Source: Ancylobacter sp. SL191 (GTDB lineage: Bacteria > Pseudomonadota > Alphaproteobacteria > Rhizobiales > Xanthobacteraceae). From it: 64,000 nt of DNA. The notes beneath the pieces were generated by a model, which made no database searches, was not told the origin of the DNA, and saw nothing but the letters and a program-made list of their open reading frames with translations. Made by a program: the position numbers and the translations under genes. The stretch's first letter is position 1. Every line of letters begins with the position of its first letter. Below, one piece after another: positions 1 through 8,594 of this stretch. The stretch covers positions 1,364,001 to 1,428,000 of the forward strand of contig NZ_CP113056.1 in the NCBI RefSeq assembly GCF_026625645.1, in the 5' to 3' direction.

Positions 1-40
1 CGCGGGCGGGTGGGACGCGGCGCGGGCCCCAGATCGAAGC

Positions 41-74
41 CAAAATCAGATTGAGGCCAAAATCAGATTGAGGC
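41..74. repeat. 17-bp tandem duplication at the 3' end of the SDR gene
   Basis: Two exact copies of a 17-bp unit lie at 41-57 and 58-74. The second copy covers the last codons and the stop of the minus-strand SDR gene, so the duplication repeats the end of the gene immediately downstream of its stop. It looks like a slippage or recombination scar. No function is suggested. Confidence 0.8.
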
Positions 75-842
75 CAGGAAGCCGCCATCGACCGGGAAGC
101 ACTGGCCGGTGATGTAGCCGGAGGCGTCGCTGGCGAGGAAGATGACAAGGCCGGCGAGGTCGCCCAATTCGCCGAACCGGCCGAGCGGGATTTTCGGCAG
201 CATGGCCGCCTGCCAGGCGGGATCGGCGTAGAACACTTCCGTCATCGCCGTGCGGAAATAGCCGGGCGCGATGGCGTTGACGCGGATGCCGAGCGGCGCC
301 CACTCCGTCGCCAGCGCGCGGGTCATGCCGAGCAGGCCGGTCTTGGACGAGCCATAGGGCACGGCGGTTGGGATGCCGACCTCGGAAGTGAGCGAGCACA
401 GATTGATGATGGCGCCGCCGCCTTTGCCTGCGCCGCCCGCGCGCATCGCCTTCGCGGCCGCCTGCGCGCAGAAGAAGGCGCCCTTGAGATTGGTGTCGAG
501 AATGGCGTCCCACAGCGCCTCCTCCACCTCCAGCGCCGGGCAGACCTGCTCCATGCCGGCATTGTTGACGAGGATGTCGAGCCCGCCCAGCGCGGTGGCC
601 GCCGCCGCGACGGTTGAGCGGATGCCGGCGACATCGGTGACGTCGAGCGCCAGCGGGATGGCCCGTCGGCCATGGGCTTCGATGGCGGCTTTCGTCTCCG
701 CGAGGGAGGCCGCGTCGCGCGCGGTGATCGCCACATCCGCCCCGGCGGAAGCCAGCGCGGTCGCCAGCGCCGCGCCGATGCCGCGGCTGGCGCCGGTGAC
801 GAGGGCGGTGCGGCCGGTGAGGTCGAACAGGGGCTGGGTCAT
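63..842 (-). CDS. SDR family NAD(P)-dependent oxidoreductase
   Basis: This is a 259-aa classical short-chain dehydrogenase. The Rossmann cofactor motif TGASRGIG is at residues 16-23, NNAG at 93-96, and the catalytic YxxxK is Tyr163/Lys167. The C-terminal region has the usual substrate-loop and DGG pattern. An in-frame extension upstream to 1028 is excluded because it translates the palindromic repeats. The ATG at 840-842 starts a normal SDR N-terminus (MTQPLFDLTGRTALVTG). It is probably a cytosolic oxidoreductase acting on an alcohol or carbonyl. It lies downstream of, but about 620 bp from, the ABC transporter cluster on the same strand, so cotranscription is uncertain. The substrate cannot be read from the sequence. 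Confidence 0.9.
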   Translation of the reverse strand: MTQPLFDLTGRTALVTGASRGIGAALATALASAGADVAITARDAASLAETKAAIEAHGRRAIPLALDVTDVAGIRSTVAAAATALGGLDILVNNAGMEQVCPALEVEEALWDAILDTNLKGAFFCAQAAAKAMRAGGAGKGGGAIINLCSLTSEVGIPTAVPYGSSKTGLLGMTRALATEWAPLGIRVNAIAPGYFRTAMTEVFYADPAWQAAMLPKIPLGRFGELGDLAGLVIFLASDASGYITGQCFPVDGGFLASI

Positions 843-879
843 CGGAGGTTCACTCGGGTCGGCGTTGTCGCGGCGGGAC

Positions 880-1415
880 GTCGTGGATGGCCGGGCCAAG
901 CCCGGCCATGACGGTGTTCTTTTGGCTGTCGGGCCATTCCCCCCGCACGACGTCATCCCCGGGCTTGGCCCGGGGATCCACGACTTGGGGCCGGGCGCAG
1001 GGCGGGAAGGCGTGGAGGACCGGATCAAGTCCGGCCATGACGGTGTTCTGTTTCATCGGGCGTCGTCTCCCAAGAGGACGCCCTGACGGTTGTTCTGTGG
1101 GCTGTCGGGGCATCCTACCTCCCAAACCACGTCATCCCCGGGCTTGACCCGGGGATCCACGACTTGGACCAGATGCGCCGTGGAAGTCGTGGATGGCCGG
1201 ATCAAGTCCGGCCATGACGGTGTTCTGTTTCATCGGGCGTCGTCTCCCAAGAGGACGCCCTGACGGTGTTCTGTGGGCTGTCGAGGCATCTCACCCCCCG
1301 CACGACGTCATCCCCGGGCTTGGCCCGGGGATCCACGCTTTTGGGCCGGGTGTGTGACGGCAAGTCGTGGATGGCCGGGCCAAGCCCGGCCATGACGTGG
1401 TTCTGTGGGGTGGGC
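880..1415. repeat. Array of interspersed palindromic elements
   Basis: This 626-bp gene-free stretch (843-1468) is filled by about seven palindromic units of two related types. One has a core reading GGCCGG..AAG..CCGGCC inside GTGGAT...ATGACG. The other has a CCCCGGG..CCCGGGG core flanked by GTCATC and GATCCAC. Units lie near 885-915, 950-985, 1020-1045, 1130-1165, 1187-1220, 1303-1340 and 1367-1400, in alternating orientation. A direct repeat of about 95 bp (1020-1113 and 1197-1290) shows local duplication. The units can form strong hairpins. I see no convincing gene here; the short frames just read through the repeats. Confidence 0.85.
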
Positions 1416-1468
1416 GACTGGCATTTGGCGGAAGGGGTAGTCGTCCGCGCCGCCCCTCAATCCCGCCC

Positions 1469-2308
1469 TCAGTGCTCATCGTCCTTGATCTCGTTCTTCA
1501 GGAGCTCAAGGATCTGCCGCTTCACCGCGATGAAGGCGGGGTCCATCACCATGTCCATCGAGCGCGGGCGGGCGATGGGGACGATGATCTCCTCCTTCAG
1601 CCGGCCGGGGCGGGCGGTCATCACATAAATGCGGTCGCCGAGCAGGATGGCTTCGTCAATGTCATGGGTGACGAAGAGGACGGTCTTGCGGTTCTCCTCC
1701 CACACCCGCAGCAAGAGCTTCTGCATGGTGTTGCGGGTCTGGCTGTCCAGCGCGCCGAAGGGCTCGTCCATCAGCAGGATCTTCGGGTCGTTGGCGAGCG
1801 CGCGGGCGATGGCCACGCGCTGCATCATGCCGCCGGAGAGCTGCTTGGGGTAGGCGTCGTGGAAGGCGGCGAGACCGGTCTCGTTGAGGTAGCGGTTGAC
1901 GATCTCCTCGCGCTCGGCCGCCGGCACCTTGCGGCGCTTCAGCCCGAACTCGACGTTCTCCCGTACGGTGAGCCAGGGGAACAGCGTGTAGGACTGGAAC
2001 ACCATGCCACGATCGGGGCCGGGGCCGTCCACTTCCTCGTCGCCGAGCAGGATCTCGCCCGAGGTCGGTTGGGCGAGGCCGGCGACGAGATAGAGCAGGC
2101 TCGACTTGCCGCAGCCGGACGGGCCGACGATGACGGCGAACTGGTTGTCCGGCACGTCGATGGAGATGTTGTCGATCGCCACCACGGTCTTGCCGCGGGT
2201 CGCATATTCCAGCCGCACATCCTTGATGCGCAGGCTCGGCTCCACGGCGGCGGAGGCCTCGGCGGGAGTGGCGGGCGCGGGAACGCGCAGGATTTCGGCG
2301 GCGCTCAT
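1469..2308 (-). CDS. ABC transporter ATP-binding protein (SsuB/TauB/NrtD type)
   Basis: This 279-aa ABC ATPase has Walker A GPSGCGKSS at residues 62-70, the LSGGM signature at 157-161 and Walker B ILLMDEP at about 177-183. The H-loop lies in VTHDIDEA. A Q-loop FQSYTLFPW matches the nitrate/sulfonate/taurine subfamily. It would energise import through the adjacent permease with the binding protein at 3254-4240. It is the last gene of a three-gene minus-strand operon, 49 bp after the permease. The substrate is unresolved: this subfamily imports sulfonates, taurine, nitrate, pyrimidine precursors and similar small organics. Confidence 0.93.
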   Translation of the reverse strand: MSAAEILRVPAPATPAEASAAVEPSLRIKDVRLEYATRGKTVVAIDNISIDVPDNQFAVIVGPSGCGKSSLLYLVAGLAQPTSGEILLGDEEVDGPGPDRGMVFQSYTLFPWLTVRENVEFGLKRRKVPAAEREEIVNRYLNETGLAAFHDAYPKQLSGGMMQRVAIARALANDPKILLMDEPFGALDSQTRNTMQKLLLRVWEENRKTVLFVTHDIDEAILLGDRIYVMTARPGRLKEEIIVPIARPRSMDMVMDPAFIAVKRQILELLKNEIKDDEH

Positions 2309-2357
2309 GGGAGGCCCTTTCGTTCTCAGTTGGCCCGGTTGCTCAGCGCGTCCCGTC

Positions 2358-3161
2358 TCAGCTCGCCCAGGGCACGAGGCGCAGGCGGATGAGGCGGAAC
2401 ACCGTGTCGGTGAACAGGCCGAGCAGGCCGATGACGGCGATGGCGAGGAAGATCACGTCGACCTGGAAGCCGCGCATCGCCTTCATCGAGATGTAGCCGA
2501 GGCCGGAGGAGGCGGCGACGAGTTCGGCAACCACCAGATAGGTCCAGGCCCAGCCCATGGTGATGCGCAGCGTGTCGACGATGCCGGGCAAGGCGGCGGG
2601 GGTGAGCACATGCAGCAGCGCGTCGCGGCGCGAGGCGCCGAGCGTGTAGGAGGCGTTGAGCAGGTCTTTCTGCACGCCGCGCGAGACATCGGCGATCATG
2701 ACCAGCTGCTGGAAGAAGGTGCCGAAGAAGATGACCATGATCCGCTGCTCGATGCCGATGCCGATCCACAGGATGAACAGCGGCACGAAGGAGGTCACCG
2801 GCAGATAGCGGATGAAGTTCACCAGCGGCTCGAGGCCCGCCTGCACCACGCGGAAGGTGCCCATGAGCAGGCCGAGCGGCACGGCGAGGACGGAGGAGAC
2901 GAGGAAGCCGATGACGACGACCTGAAGGCTGGCCCAGATGTGCTGGGCCAGCGTGCCATCGTCCAGCAGGCGGAAGAAGGCGCCGACCACGGCGGTCGGC
3001 GAGGGCAGGAAGATCTCCTGCATGAAGCCGCCATAGGTGGCGAACGACCACAGGCCGATGACCACGAACCAGACCAGCGTCGAGACGAGATAGCGCAGCC
3101 CCGCCGGCACCTCCTCCTTGGGGGTGAGGCAGAGATCAAGGGTGGAACGCTTGCGGGCCAT
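2358..3161 (-). CDS. ABC transporter permease (SsuC/TauC type)
   Basis: This 267-aa integral membrane protein has about six hydrophobic segments and a cytoplasmic EAA-type loop at residues 170-192 (SYTLGASRRDALLHVLTPAA), which docks the ATPase. It belongs to the BPD_transp_1 fold of nitrate/sulfonate importers. It sits between its presumed ATPase (49 bp downstream) and binding protein (92 bp upstream), all on the minus strand, so the importer is complete. Its role is to form the inner-membrane channel. Substrate specificity cannot be inferred from the permease. Confidence 0.93.
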   Translation of the reverse strand: MARKRSTLDLCLTPKEEVPAGLRYLVSTLVWFVVIGLWSFATYGGFMQEIFLPSPTAVVGAFFRLLDDGTLAQHIWASLQVVVIGFLVSSVLAVPLGLLMGTFRVVQAGLEPLVNFIRYLPVTSFVPLFILWIGIGIEQRIMVIFFGTFFQQLVMIADVSRGVQKDLLNASYTLGASRRDALLHVLTPAALPGIVDTLRITMGWAWTYLVVAELVAASSGLGYISMKAMRGFQVDVIFLAIAVIGLLGLFTDTVFRLIRLRLVPWAS

Positions 3162-3253
3162 AGGGCTGTCTCAGGCTATCTCGAACGGTCGGGGACGGCG
3201 GGTGGGGGAAGGGGCGCCCGCCAGGCGGGCCTCGAAGGGCGCCCCCTCGGGCC

Positions 3254-4240
3254 TCACTGGGTGAAGGACGGGTCGATGATCTCGGCATAGGTGATCGGCT
3301 TCTTGATCTTGCCGAGGTCGGTCCAGATCTCGTTGCCGAGGGCGATCACTTCCGTGACCTTGCCGGGCTTGTCGGGCGTGCCGAGGTAATCAATGGTCAT
3401 CGCCTTGTCGTAGAACTTCACGCCCGAGGCGGCGTCGGCGAAGTCCTTCGGCTCGGAGAGATAGCCGCCCACGCCCTTGGCCATGATGGCATAGGCCTTT
3501 TCCGGGTTGGCCTTGATGTAGTCGACCGCCTTCTGCAGGCCCATCACGAAGCCCTTCACGTCCTTCGGGCGGTCCTTGATGACCGAGCAGGAGAATTCCA
3601 GCACGTCGACGATGACGCCCGGGGTCGCTGCGCTGTCGGTCAGCACCTTGCCGACATTCTTGGTCTTCACCATGGTGAGGTTCGGCTCCCAGGTGACGGC
3701 GGCGGGCACCTGGCCGGCGATGAAGGCGGCGGCGGCGGCGTCGGCGCTCATGTTGAGCACTTCCACGTCCTTCAGCGGCAGGCCCTGCTTCTTCATCAGG
3801 TAGGAGAACCAGAACTGCGAGGTCGAGCCCTCGTTCAGCGCCACCGTCTTGCCCTTGAGGTCGGCGAGCGAGTTGATCTCCTTGAGCGAGACCATGCCGT
3901 CGCCGCCATGGCTCTCGTCGAACAGGGCGACCGCCTTGAAGCAGAAATTGTCCGAGCGGTACTTCAGGATCTCGTCCAGCGTGGTGGCGGTGCCGTCGAG
4001 CTTGCCGGCGGCCTGGGCGGCCATGGCGAGCGCGGAATCGTCGACCACCTGAAGCTCGACGTCGACGCCGTTCTCCTTGAAGAAGCCGAGCTCCTTGGCG
4101 AGGTAGAGCGGGCCGTAGCCGACCCACACCGTGTGGCCGATGGAGATCTTGCCGGCGGCGGCCGGCTGGGCGGCGGCGACCGCGAGAACGGCACCGGTGA
4201 CGGCGCCGGCAAGGCACCGGCGGAAGGCAGTGGTCAGCAT
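3254..4240 (-). CDS. ABC transporter substrate-binding protein (NMT1/SsuA-like)
   Basis: This 328-aa exported binding protein has an N-terminal signal peptide (MLTTAFRRCLAGAVTGAVLA...) that ends near the PAAAG cleavage region. The mature domain begins ISIGHTVWVGYGPLYLAKEL, characteristic of the SsuA/ThiY/NMT1 family. The ATG at 4238-4240 is chosen over in-frame starts as far as 4375 because GGGAGA lies just upstream and the signal peptide begins there. It is the first gene of the importer operon with 2358-3161 and 1469-2308. A TAGGC...GCCTA inverted repeat lies about 210 bp upstream. Confidence 0.92.
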   Translation of the reverse strand: MLTTAFRRCLAGAVTGAVLAVAAAQPAAAGKISIGHTVWVGYGPLYLAKELGFFKENGVDVELQVVDDSALAMAAQAAGKLDGTATTLDEILKYRSDNFCFKAVALFDESHGGDGMVSLKEINSLADLKGKTVALNEGSTSQFWFSYLMKKQGLPLKDVEVLNMSADAAAAAFIAGQVPAAVTWEPNLTMVKTKNVGKVLTDSAATPGVIVDVLEFSCSVIKDRPKDVKGFVMGLQKAVDYIKANPEKAYAIMAKGVGGYLSEPKDFADAASGVKFYDKAMTIDYLGTPDKPGKVTEVIALGNEIWTDLGKIKKPITYAEIIDPSFTQ

Positions 4241-4447
4241 GATGGTCTCCCTGTGGATCCGGTACTCTCCGGGGCCGACGCCGGGCCATAAGGCTGGCGG
4301 CACCCGGTGATGAACTCGGCTGGGTCGGGATCGGGAGTGTCTATCTTTAGCACCGCGAAACCGGCCTAGCGGCAAACAGTTAGCTTCCGTGAGAGGGCCT
4401 TCGCCAGCTTAGGGAAGTGGCAAAAACGCTATGCCGAAACGCTTTCT

Positions 4448-4459
4448 TAGGCACGCCTA
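4448..4459. promoter_or_regulatory. Candidate operator TAGGC-N2-GCCTA upstream of the second importer operon
   Basis: TAGGCACGCCTA is an inverted repeat with 5-bp arms, in the 409-bp gene-free stretch (4241-4649) between the flavin reductase and the substrate-binding protein. The arms match those of two inverted repeats in the tetR/first-importer intergenic region near 9741-9785. A further GCCTAGC word occurs at 4364-4370 and also at 9770-9776. The rest of the stretch is moderately AT-richer and probably contains the promoter of the importer operon. Assigning these sites to the TetR regulator is inference. Confidence 0.4.
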
Positions 4460-4649
4460 TGTTTTGGGCGGCGCGCGCCTGTTTCTGTATCAGCGGCCGG
4501 GGCGCCGCAGGTAAGCCGTTGGGTCGTGAATCCCCGCGCCTTTGCTTTGGTCGCGCGCGATCCGCGTCACCTGCGCCCTCCGGCCCGTGCCCGGCCCGCC
4601 CCGCCGGATGCACGCAAAGCGAGCGCCGCCCGAGACCGCCGGCGCGCCC

Positions 4650-5210
4650 TTACTCCGGGCTCGCGCCGTTGATGGCGTGGTAGCGGCGGCTGAAATAGAT
4701 CAGCCCCTCGCGCGCATCCCCGCTCGCCAGCCCCACCACCTCGCAGAACAGCACGTCATGGGTGCCGACCTCGACGGTGCGGGTGATGCGGCAGTCGAAG
4801 GCGGTGAGCGCGCCCACCAGCATCGGCGCGCCGGTGGCGGAACGGCGCCACTCGCCGGCGGCGAAGCGCTCCTCGACCGGCTTGCCGCCGCCGAACATGT
4901 TGGAGAGCGTCTCGTGGCCCGGCGCCAGCGTGTTGACGCAGATGACGCCATTGGCGTGGACCACGGCGCTCGCCGACGAGCCCTTGTTGAGGCACACCAG
5001 CAGCGTCGGCGGCTGGTCGGTGACCGAGCACACCGCCGAGGCGGTGAAGCCGTGCCGCCCGGCCGGGCCGTCAGTGGTGACGATGTTCACGGCGGCCCCG
5101 AGGCGCGCCATCGCATCGCGGTACTCCTGCCGCGTCACCGCGGGGCCCGGTTCCGCTGCGGGAGCCGGAATGATGGTCTCGGCGGAGCCCGCCGGCTGCC
5201 ACTGTCCCAT
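4650..5210 (-). CDS. Flavin reductase of a two-component monooxygenase (RutF-like)
   Basis: This 186-aa flavin reductase-like (DIM6/NTAB, FMN-binding split barrel) protein carries HGFTASAVCSVT at residues 53-64, then PPTLLVCLN, ICVNTL, and THDVLFCEV towards the C-terminus. The pattern is strikingly close to RutF of pyrimidine degradation. Such enzymes use NAD(P)H to supply reduced FMN to a partner oxygenase. The partner is almost certainly the luciferase-like oxygenase 83 bp upstream on the same strand. A roughly 25-residue N-terminal extension precedes the conserved domain. No other rut genes are visible, so the gene name rutF is not applied. Confidence 0.92.
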   Translation of the reverse strand: MGQWQPAGSAETIIPAPAAEPGPAVTRQEYRDAMARLGAAVNIVTTDGPAGRHGFTASAVCSVTDQPPTLLVCLNKGSSASAVVHANGVICVNTLAPGHETLSNMFGGGKPVEERFAAGEWRRSATGAPMLVGALTAFDCRITRTVEVGTHDVLFCEVVGLASGDAREGLIYFSRRYHAINGASPE

Positions 5211-5293
5211 GGAACGCCTCCTTCGGCATTAAGGGTTGTAAGCCGACTAAGGAGGGGCGGCGGCGCCGTCCCTCCCTTGAATCGCGACGCGGC

Positions 5294-6634
5294 TCAGAAC
5301 TCGCGCAGATTGTCGCGCAGGAGCTGGTGCTTGTATTCCTTGCGGGTCAGGCCGCGGGCCTGCAGCTCCGGCACCAGGCCGTCGCAGATCTCGGTGATGT
5401 AGCGGCGCGAGACGCGCAGCACCGGCGTGGTGATGAGGAAGCCGTCGCCGCCGACCTCGGCCATGGCGGCGCCCATCTTCTCGGCGACCTGCGCGGGGGT
5501 GCCGATCAGCTCCATGGAGGAGACGAGGCCACCGCCGCCCGCCGCCGCCAGCTCGCGCAGCGTCTTGCCCGAACCCCATTGCTGGAACTTGTCGAGCGTG
5601 CCGGATTCGCCGTTGGTGACCAGCTTTTCCGGCAGCGGCTTGTCGAGCGGGTATTGCGAGAAGTCGATCTCGGTGATGGCGGAAATCGAGATCAGCACGT
5701 CGGTGACGAAATTGTCCGACATGGTGACGTTGCGGTAGCGGGCATGCGCCTCCTCCTCGGTCTCGCCGAGGCTCGGGCAGATGCAGAAGAACACCTTGAT
5801 GTCGTCGGGGTTGCGGCCGAGCTTCTCGGCGCGGGCGCGGATGTCGGCGCGGAACGCCTTCATGCCCTCGACGCCATTGGCGACCGAGACGATGGCGTCG
5901 GCATAGCGCGCGGCGAAGTCACGCCCGCGCGGGGAGGCGCCGGCCTGGAGGTAGACCGGGCGGCGCTGCGGCGAGGGCACGGTGTTGAGCGGGCCGCGCA
6001 CCTGGTAATAGGTGCCCTTATGGTCGATGGTGTGGACCTTCGAGCCGTCGGCATAGATGCCGTTCTTGCGGTCGAGCACCACGGCGTCCGGCTCCCAGCT
6101 GTTGAACAGCTTGTCGCAGACTTCCAGATACTCCTCGGCCATGGCGTAGCGGTCCTCGCGCGGAGGCAGCTTGTCCATGCCGAAATTCTTCGCCATCAGG
6201 TCTTCGGCCGAGGTGACGACGTTCCAGCCGAAGCGGCCCTTGGTCAGGCTGTCGATGGTGGAGGACAGCCGCGCCAGCATGAAGGGCGGGTAGGCCATGG
6301 TGGACATGGTGGCGACCACGCCGAGATGCTTGGTGGCCATGCCCATGGCGACCGCGAGCGGGGCGGGATCGGCCTTCGGCACCATCATGGCGTGCTTGAG
6401 CGAAATGTCGCGCGAGCCGCCATAGGTCTCCGGCACCATCAGCTTGTCCTCGATCATGATGAGATCGAAGCAGGCGCGCTCCATGGCCTGGGCCATCTCG
6501 ATATAGAACTGGCCGTCCCACGGATTGCCGCCCTGGCCGAAGGGCTCGCGCCACTCGTCGGGCGTGAAGTTCATGAACCAGGCGAGGTGGAAGGGCTTGG
6601 GGGCGGCGGCAGGCGCCGTTTCGGTGGCAGACAT
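5294..6634 (-). CDS. LLM-class flavin-dependent monooxygenase (NtaA/SnaA/DszA family)
   Basis: This is a 446-aa luciferase-like oxygenase of the long NtaA/SnaA/DszA subgroup. The N-terminus has HLAWFMNFTPDEWREPFG, then FDLIMIEDKL, and a central RFGWNVVTS segment. YLQAGASPRGRDFAARYAD follows. It consumes FMNH2 and O2 to oxidise small organics such as aminopolycarboxylates, thiophene sulfones or sulfur compounds. It forms a pair with the flavin reductase 83 bp downstream and starts only 3 bp after an ABC ATPase gene, which implies translational coupling of uptake and oxidation. It is much longer than RutA, and its substrate is not predictable here. Confidence 0.93.
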   Translation of the reverse strand: MSATETAPAAAPKPFHLAWFMNFTPDEWREPFGQGGNPWDGQFYIEMAQAMERACFDLIMIEDKLMVPETYGGSRDISLKHAMMVPKADPAPLAVAMGMATKHLGVVATMSTMAYPPFMLARLSSTIDSLTKGRFGWNVVTSAEDLMAKNFGMDKLPPREDRYAMAEEYLEVCDKLFNSWEPDAVVLDRKNGIYADGSKVHTIDHKGTYYQVRGPLNTVPSPQRRPVYLQAGASPRGRDFAARYADAIVSVANGVEGMKAFRADIRARAEKLGRNPDDIKVFFCICPSLGETEEEAHARYRNVTMSDNFVTDVLISISAITEIDFSQYPLDKPLPEKLVTNGESGTLDKFQQWGSGKTLRELAAAGGGGLVSSMELIGTPAQVAEKMGAAMAEVGGDGFLITTPVLRVSRRYITEICDGLVPELQARGLTRKEYKHQLLRDNLREF

Positions 6635-6637
6635 CGT

Positions 6638-7492
6638 TCAGTCCTTCACGAGAAGCCGCGCCGGCGCGGGGCCAGCGGACGGGATCGGTGACGCGGGAGT
6701 GGGGGTGGAGGAGACGAGGGTGAGGCGCACGCGTTCGCGCTCGGCCTCGAACTGGCGGGATTCGCGCACGATCCGGCACTTCGCCTCGTAATCGGAGACG
6801 ATGGTGGCGCCGAAGCGCTCGGGCGCCTGCGGATCCTTGCGCGGGCGGTCCACCGCGATGACGCGGGTGCCGAGCAGGAAGGCCTCGGGCAGATCATGCG
6901 TGACCATGACGATGGTCATGCGGTTCTCTTCCCAGAGCTCGCCGACCAGCTGGTGCATCGATTTGCGGGTGCCGGGGTCGAGCGCGCCGAAGGGCTCGTC
7001 GAGCAGCAGCACTTTCGGCTTCATGATGAGCGCCTGCGCCAAGGCGAGGCGCTGCTGCTGGCCGCCGGAGAGCTGGGCCGGGTATTTCCGCGCGTGCTCG
7101 GCAAGGCCGACGCGGGCGAGCAGCGTCATTGCCTGCGCCTCCAGTGCCCGGCGCCTCTCCCCAAAGAACCGGCCGAGGATCGGCGACCCTGCCCATTGCG
7201 GGCCGAGCATCACGTTTTCCAGCACGGTCTTGTGCGGGAAGACCGAGTAGCGCTGGAACACCACGCCGCGATCGGCGGTCGGCTCGGCGGCGATGGGCTC
7301 GCCGTCGATCAGGATTCTTCCACGCGTGGGCACTTCCTGGCTGAGCAGCAGGCGCAGCAGCGTGGTCTTGCCAACGCCCGAGGGGCCGATGATGACGAGG
7401 AATTCGTGGTCGTCGAGCGACAGGTTGACCTGCTCGAGCACGATGCGCTCGTCATATTCCTTCCAGACATTGTCGAAGAGGATCGTGGTCAT
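6638..7492 (-). CDS. ABC transporter ATP-binding protein (urea-carboxylase-region type)
   Basis: This 284-aa ATPase has Walker A GPSGVGKTT at residues 36-44, LSGGQ at 141-145 and Walker B VLLLDEP at 161-167. VTHDLPEA contains the H-loop. After the nucleotide-binding domain there is a roughly 60-residue tail (ATIVSDYEAKCRIVRESRQF, then a Pro/Ser-rich end), seen in ATPases next to urea-carboxylase-type loci. It is separated by 3 bp from both the permease upstream and the monooxygenase downstream, so these genes are one transcript. It powers import with the 7496-8314 permease and the 8595-9677 binding protein. Confidence 0.92.
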   Translation of the reverse strand: MTTILFDNVWKEYDERIVLEQVNLSLDDHEFLVIIGPSGVGKTTLLRLLLSQEVPTRGRILIDGEPIAAEPTADRGVVFQRYSVFPHKTVLENVMLGPQWAGSPILGRFFGERRRALEAQAMTLLARVGLAEHARKYPAQLSGGQQQRLALAQALIMKPKVLLLDEPFGALDPGTRKSMHQLVGELWEENRMTIVMVTHDLPEAFLLGTRVIAVDRPRKDPQAPERFGATIVSDYEAKCRIVRESRQFEAERERVRLTLVSSTPTPASPIPSAGPAPARLLVKD

Positions 7493-7495
7493 GGG

Positions 7496-8314
7496 TCAGG
7501 CCGCCTTGATCCGGTCCCAGGGATAGGCGGCGGCCGCGAGCTTGCGCAGGCCCCAATCCATGAGGAAGGCGAGCAGCGTGATCCAGACGACATAGGGCAG
7601 GATCACGTCCATCGCGAGATAGCGGCGCACCAGGAAGATGCGGTAGCCGAGCCCGCCCTCGGCGGTGATCGCCTCGGCGGCGATGACGAACAGCCAGGCG
7701 GCGCCGAGCGAGAGCCGCACGGAATCGATGAGGCGCGGCATGACCTGCGGCAGCACCACGCCCGTCACCATCTGCCAAGTCGAGGCGCCCAGCGTCTGCG
7801 CCTTGATGATCTGCTCGGTCGGGATGGCGGCAACGCGCAGCATCACGTCGCGAATGATGAAGGGCGCGATGCCGAAGACGATCAGCACGATCTTCGAGGC
7901 CTCGCCGAGGCCGAAGATGATGAACAGGATCGGCAGCACGGCGAGCGGGGGAATGAGCGAGAAGGCGGCGAAGAACGGCTCGAACATCGCCCGGAGGTAA
8001 GGGACGAAGCCGACGGTGACGCCGAGCACCAGCCCGAGCACGGCGGCGATGCCGAGGCCGACGAACAGCCGCCAGAGCGAGAGCCAGGTGTCCCACCACA
8101 GCAGATACTGCTTGGTGGCGATGTCCAGCGTCGTCGCCAGCCGGGCCATCGCCGCATAGAAGGAGGCGAAGCCCGGCATCAGCTTGTCGTTCGGCTCGAT
8201 GGCGAGCCGGGCGTTCGAGGCGATGAGATAGATCGCGATCACCGCCACGAAGGGCAGAGCGGCGAGGATCAGCTTCACGCCGGGGCGGGGCGCGTAATTG
8301 ATGATGCGACGCAT
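7496..8314 (-). CDS. ABC transporter permease (urea-carboxylase-region type)
   Basis: This 272-aa inner-membrane permease has about six transmembrane segments and an EAA-type loop (KAQTLGASTWQMVTGVVLPQ). Compared with the other permease it has an inserted region after the first segment (residues about 37-75). It resembles permeases found beside urea carboxylase genes. The start is the ATG at 8312-8314 (MRRIINYAPRPG). Longer frames up to 8455 run into palindromic repeat DNA and are rejected. It lies in an operon with the ATPase (3 bp gap) and, 280 bp upstream, the binding-protein gene. Confidence 0.92.
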   Translation of the reverse strand: MRRIINYAPRPGVKLILAALPFVAVIAIYLIASNARLAIEPNDKLMPGFASFYAAMARLATTLDIATKQYLLWWDTWLSLWRLFVGLGIAAVLGLVLGVTVGFVPYLRAMFEPFFAAFSLIPPLAVLPILFIIFGLGEASKIVLIVFGIAPFIIRDVMLRVAAIPTEQIIKAQTLGASTWQMVTGVVLPQVMPRLIDSVRLSLGAAWLFVIAAEAITAEGGLGYRIFLVRRYLAMDVILPYVVWITLLAFLMDWGLRKLAAAAYPWDRIKAA

Positions 8315-8330
8315 GGTGTGGCCTCTACTT

Positions 8331-8575
8331 CCCTCTCCCCGACGGGGAGAGGTGGCCCGCGAAGCGGGTCGGTGAAGGGGCTGCTTTCGTGTCCCGGCCC
8401 AGCGGAGGCGAAGCCGGAGCGCCGAGCCGGGACCCAGCGCAAAACTTTTCGGCAAAGCCTCAATTGGTCGGCCAGGCCGTCACGCTCCGGGGATTTGCCG
8501 GCTTTCGCCGAGCCTTACCCTGGGCCCCGGATCATCGCTCCGCTCGCGCGTCGCTTGTCCGGGGCGCGGGCGGCA
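8331..8575. repeat. Palindromic repeats between binding-protein and permease genes
   Basis: The 280-bp gap inside the importer operon holds a perfect 9-bp inverted repeat, CCTCTCCCC-GAC-GGGGAGAGG, at 8332-8352, followed by a GCCCGC-GAA-GCGGGT hairpin. Two further segments have GTCCCGGC...GCCGGGAC (about 8392-8442) and GGGCCCCGGATCATCG...TTGTCCGGGG (8522-8564) motifs. The last family recurs at 31104-31215. These hairpins could stabilise the upstream binding-protein mRNA relative to the permease/ATPase portion. That role is inference. Confidence 0.7.
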
Positions 8576-8594
8576 CGGCGTGCCGCCGGCCAGC

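Noticed and set aside
880-1415. Possible CRISPR array
   Set aside because: The repeats are palindromic units in alternating orientation with irregular spacing. There are no uniform direct repeats with unique spacers and no cas genes.
4650-6634. Rut pyrimidine-degradation operon
   Set aside because: The flavin reductase is RutF-like, but the oxygenase is of the longer NtaA/DszA type and no rutB, rutC, rutD, rutE or rutG genes are present.
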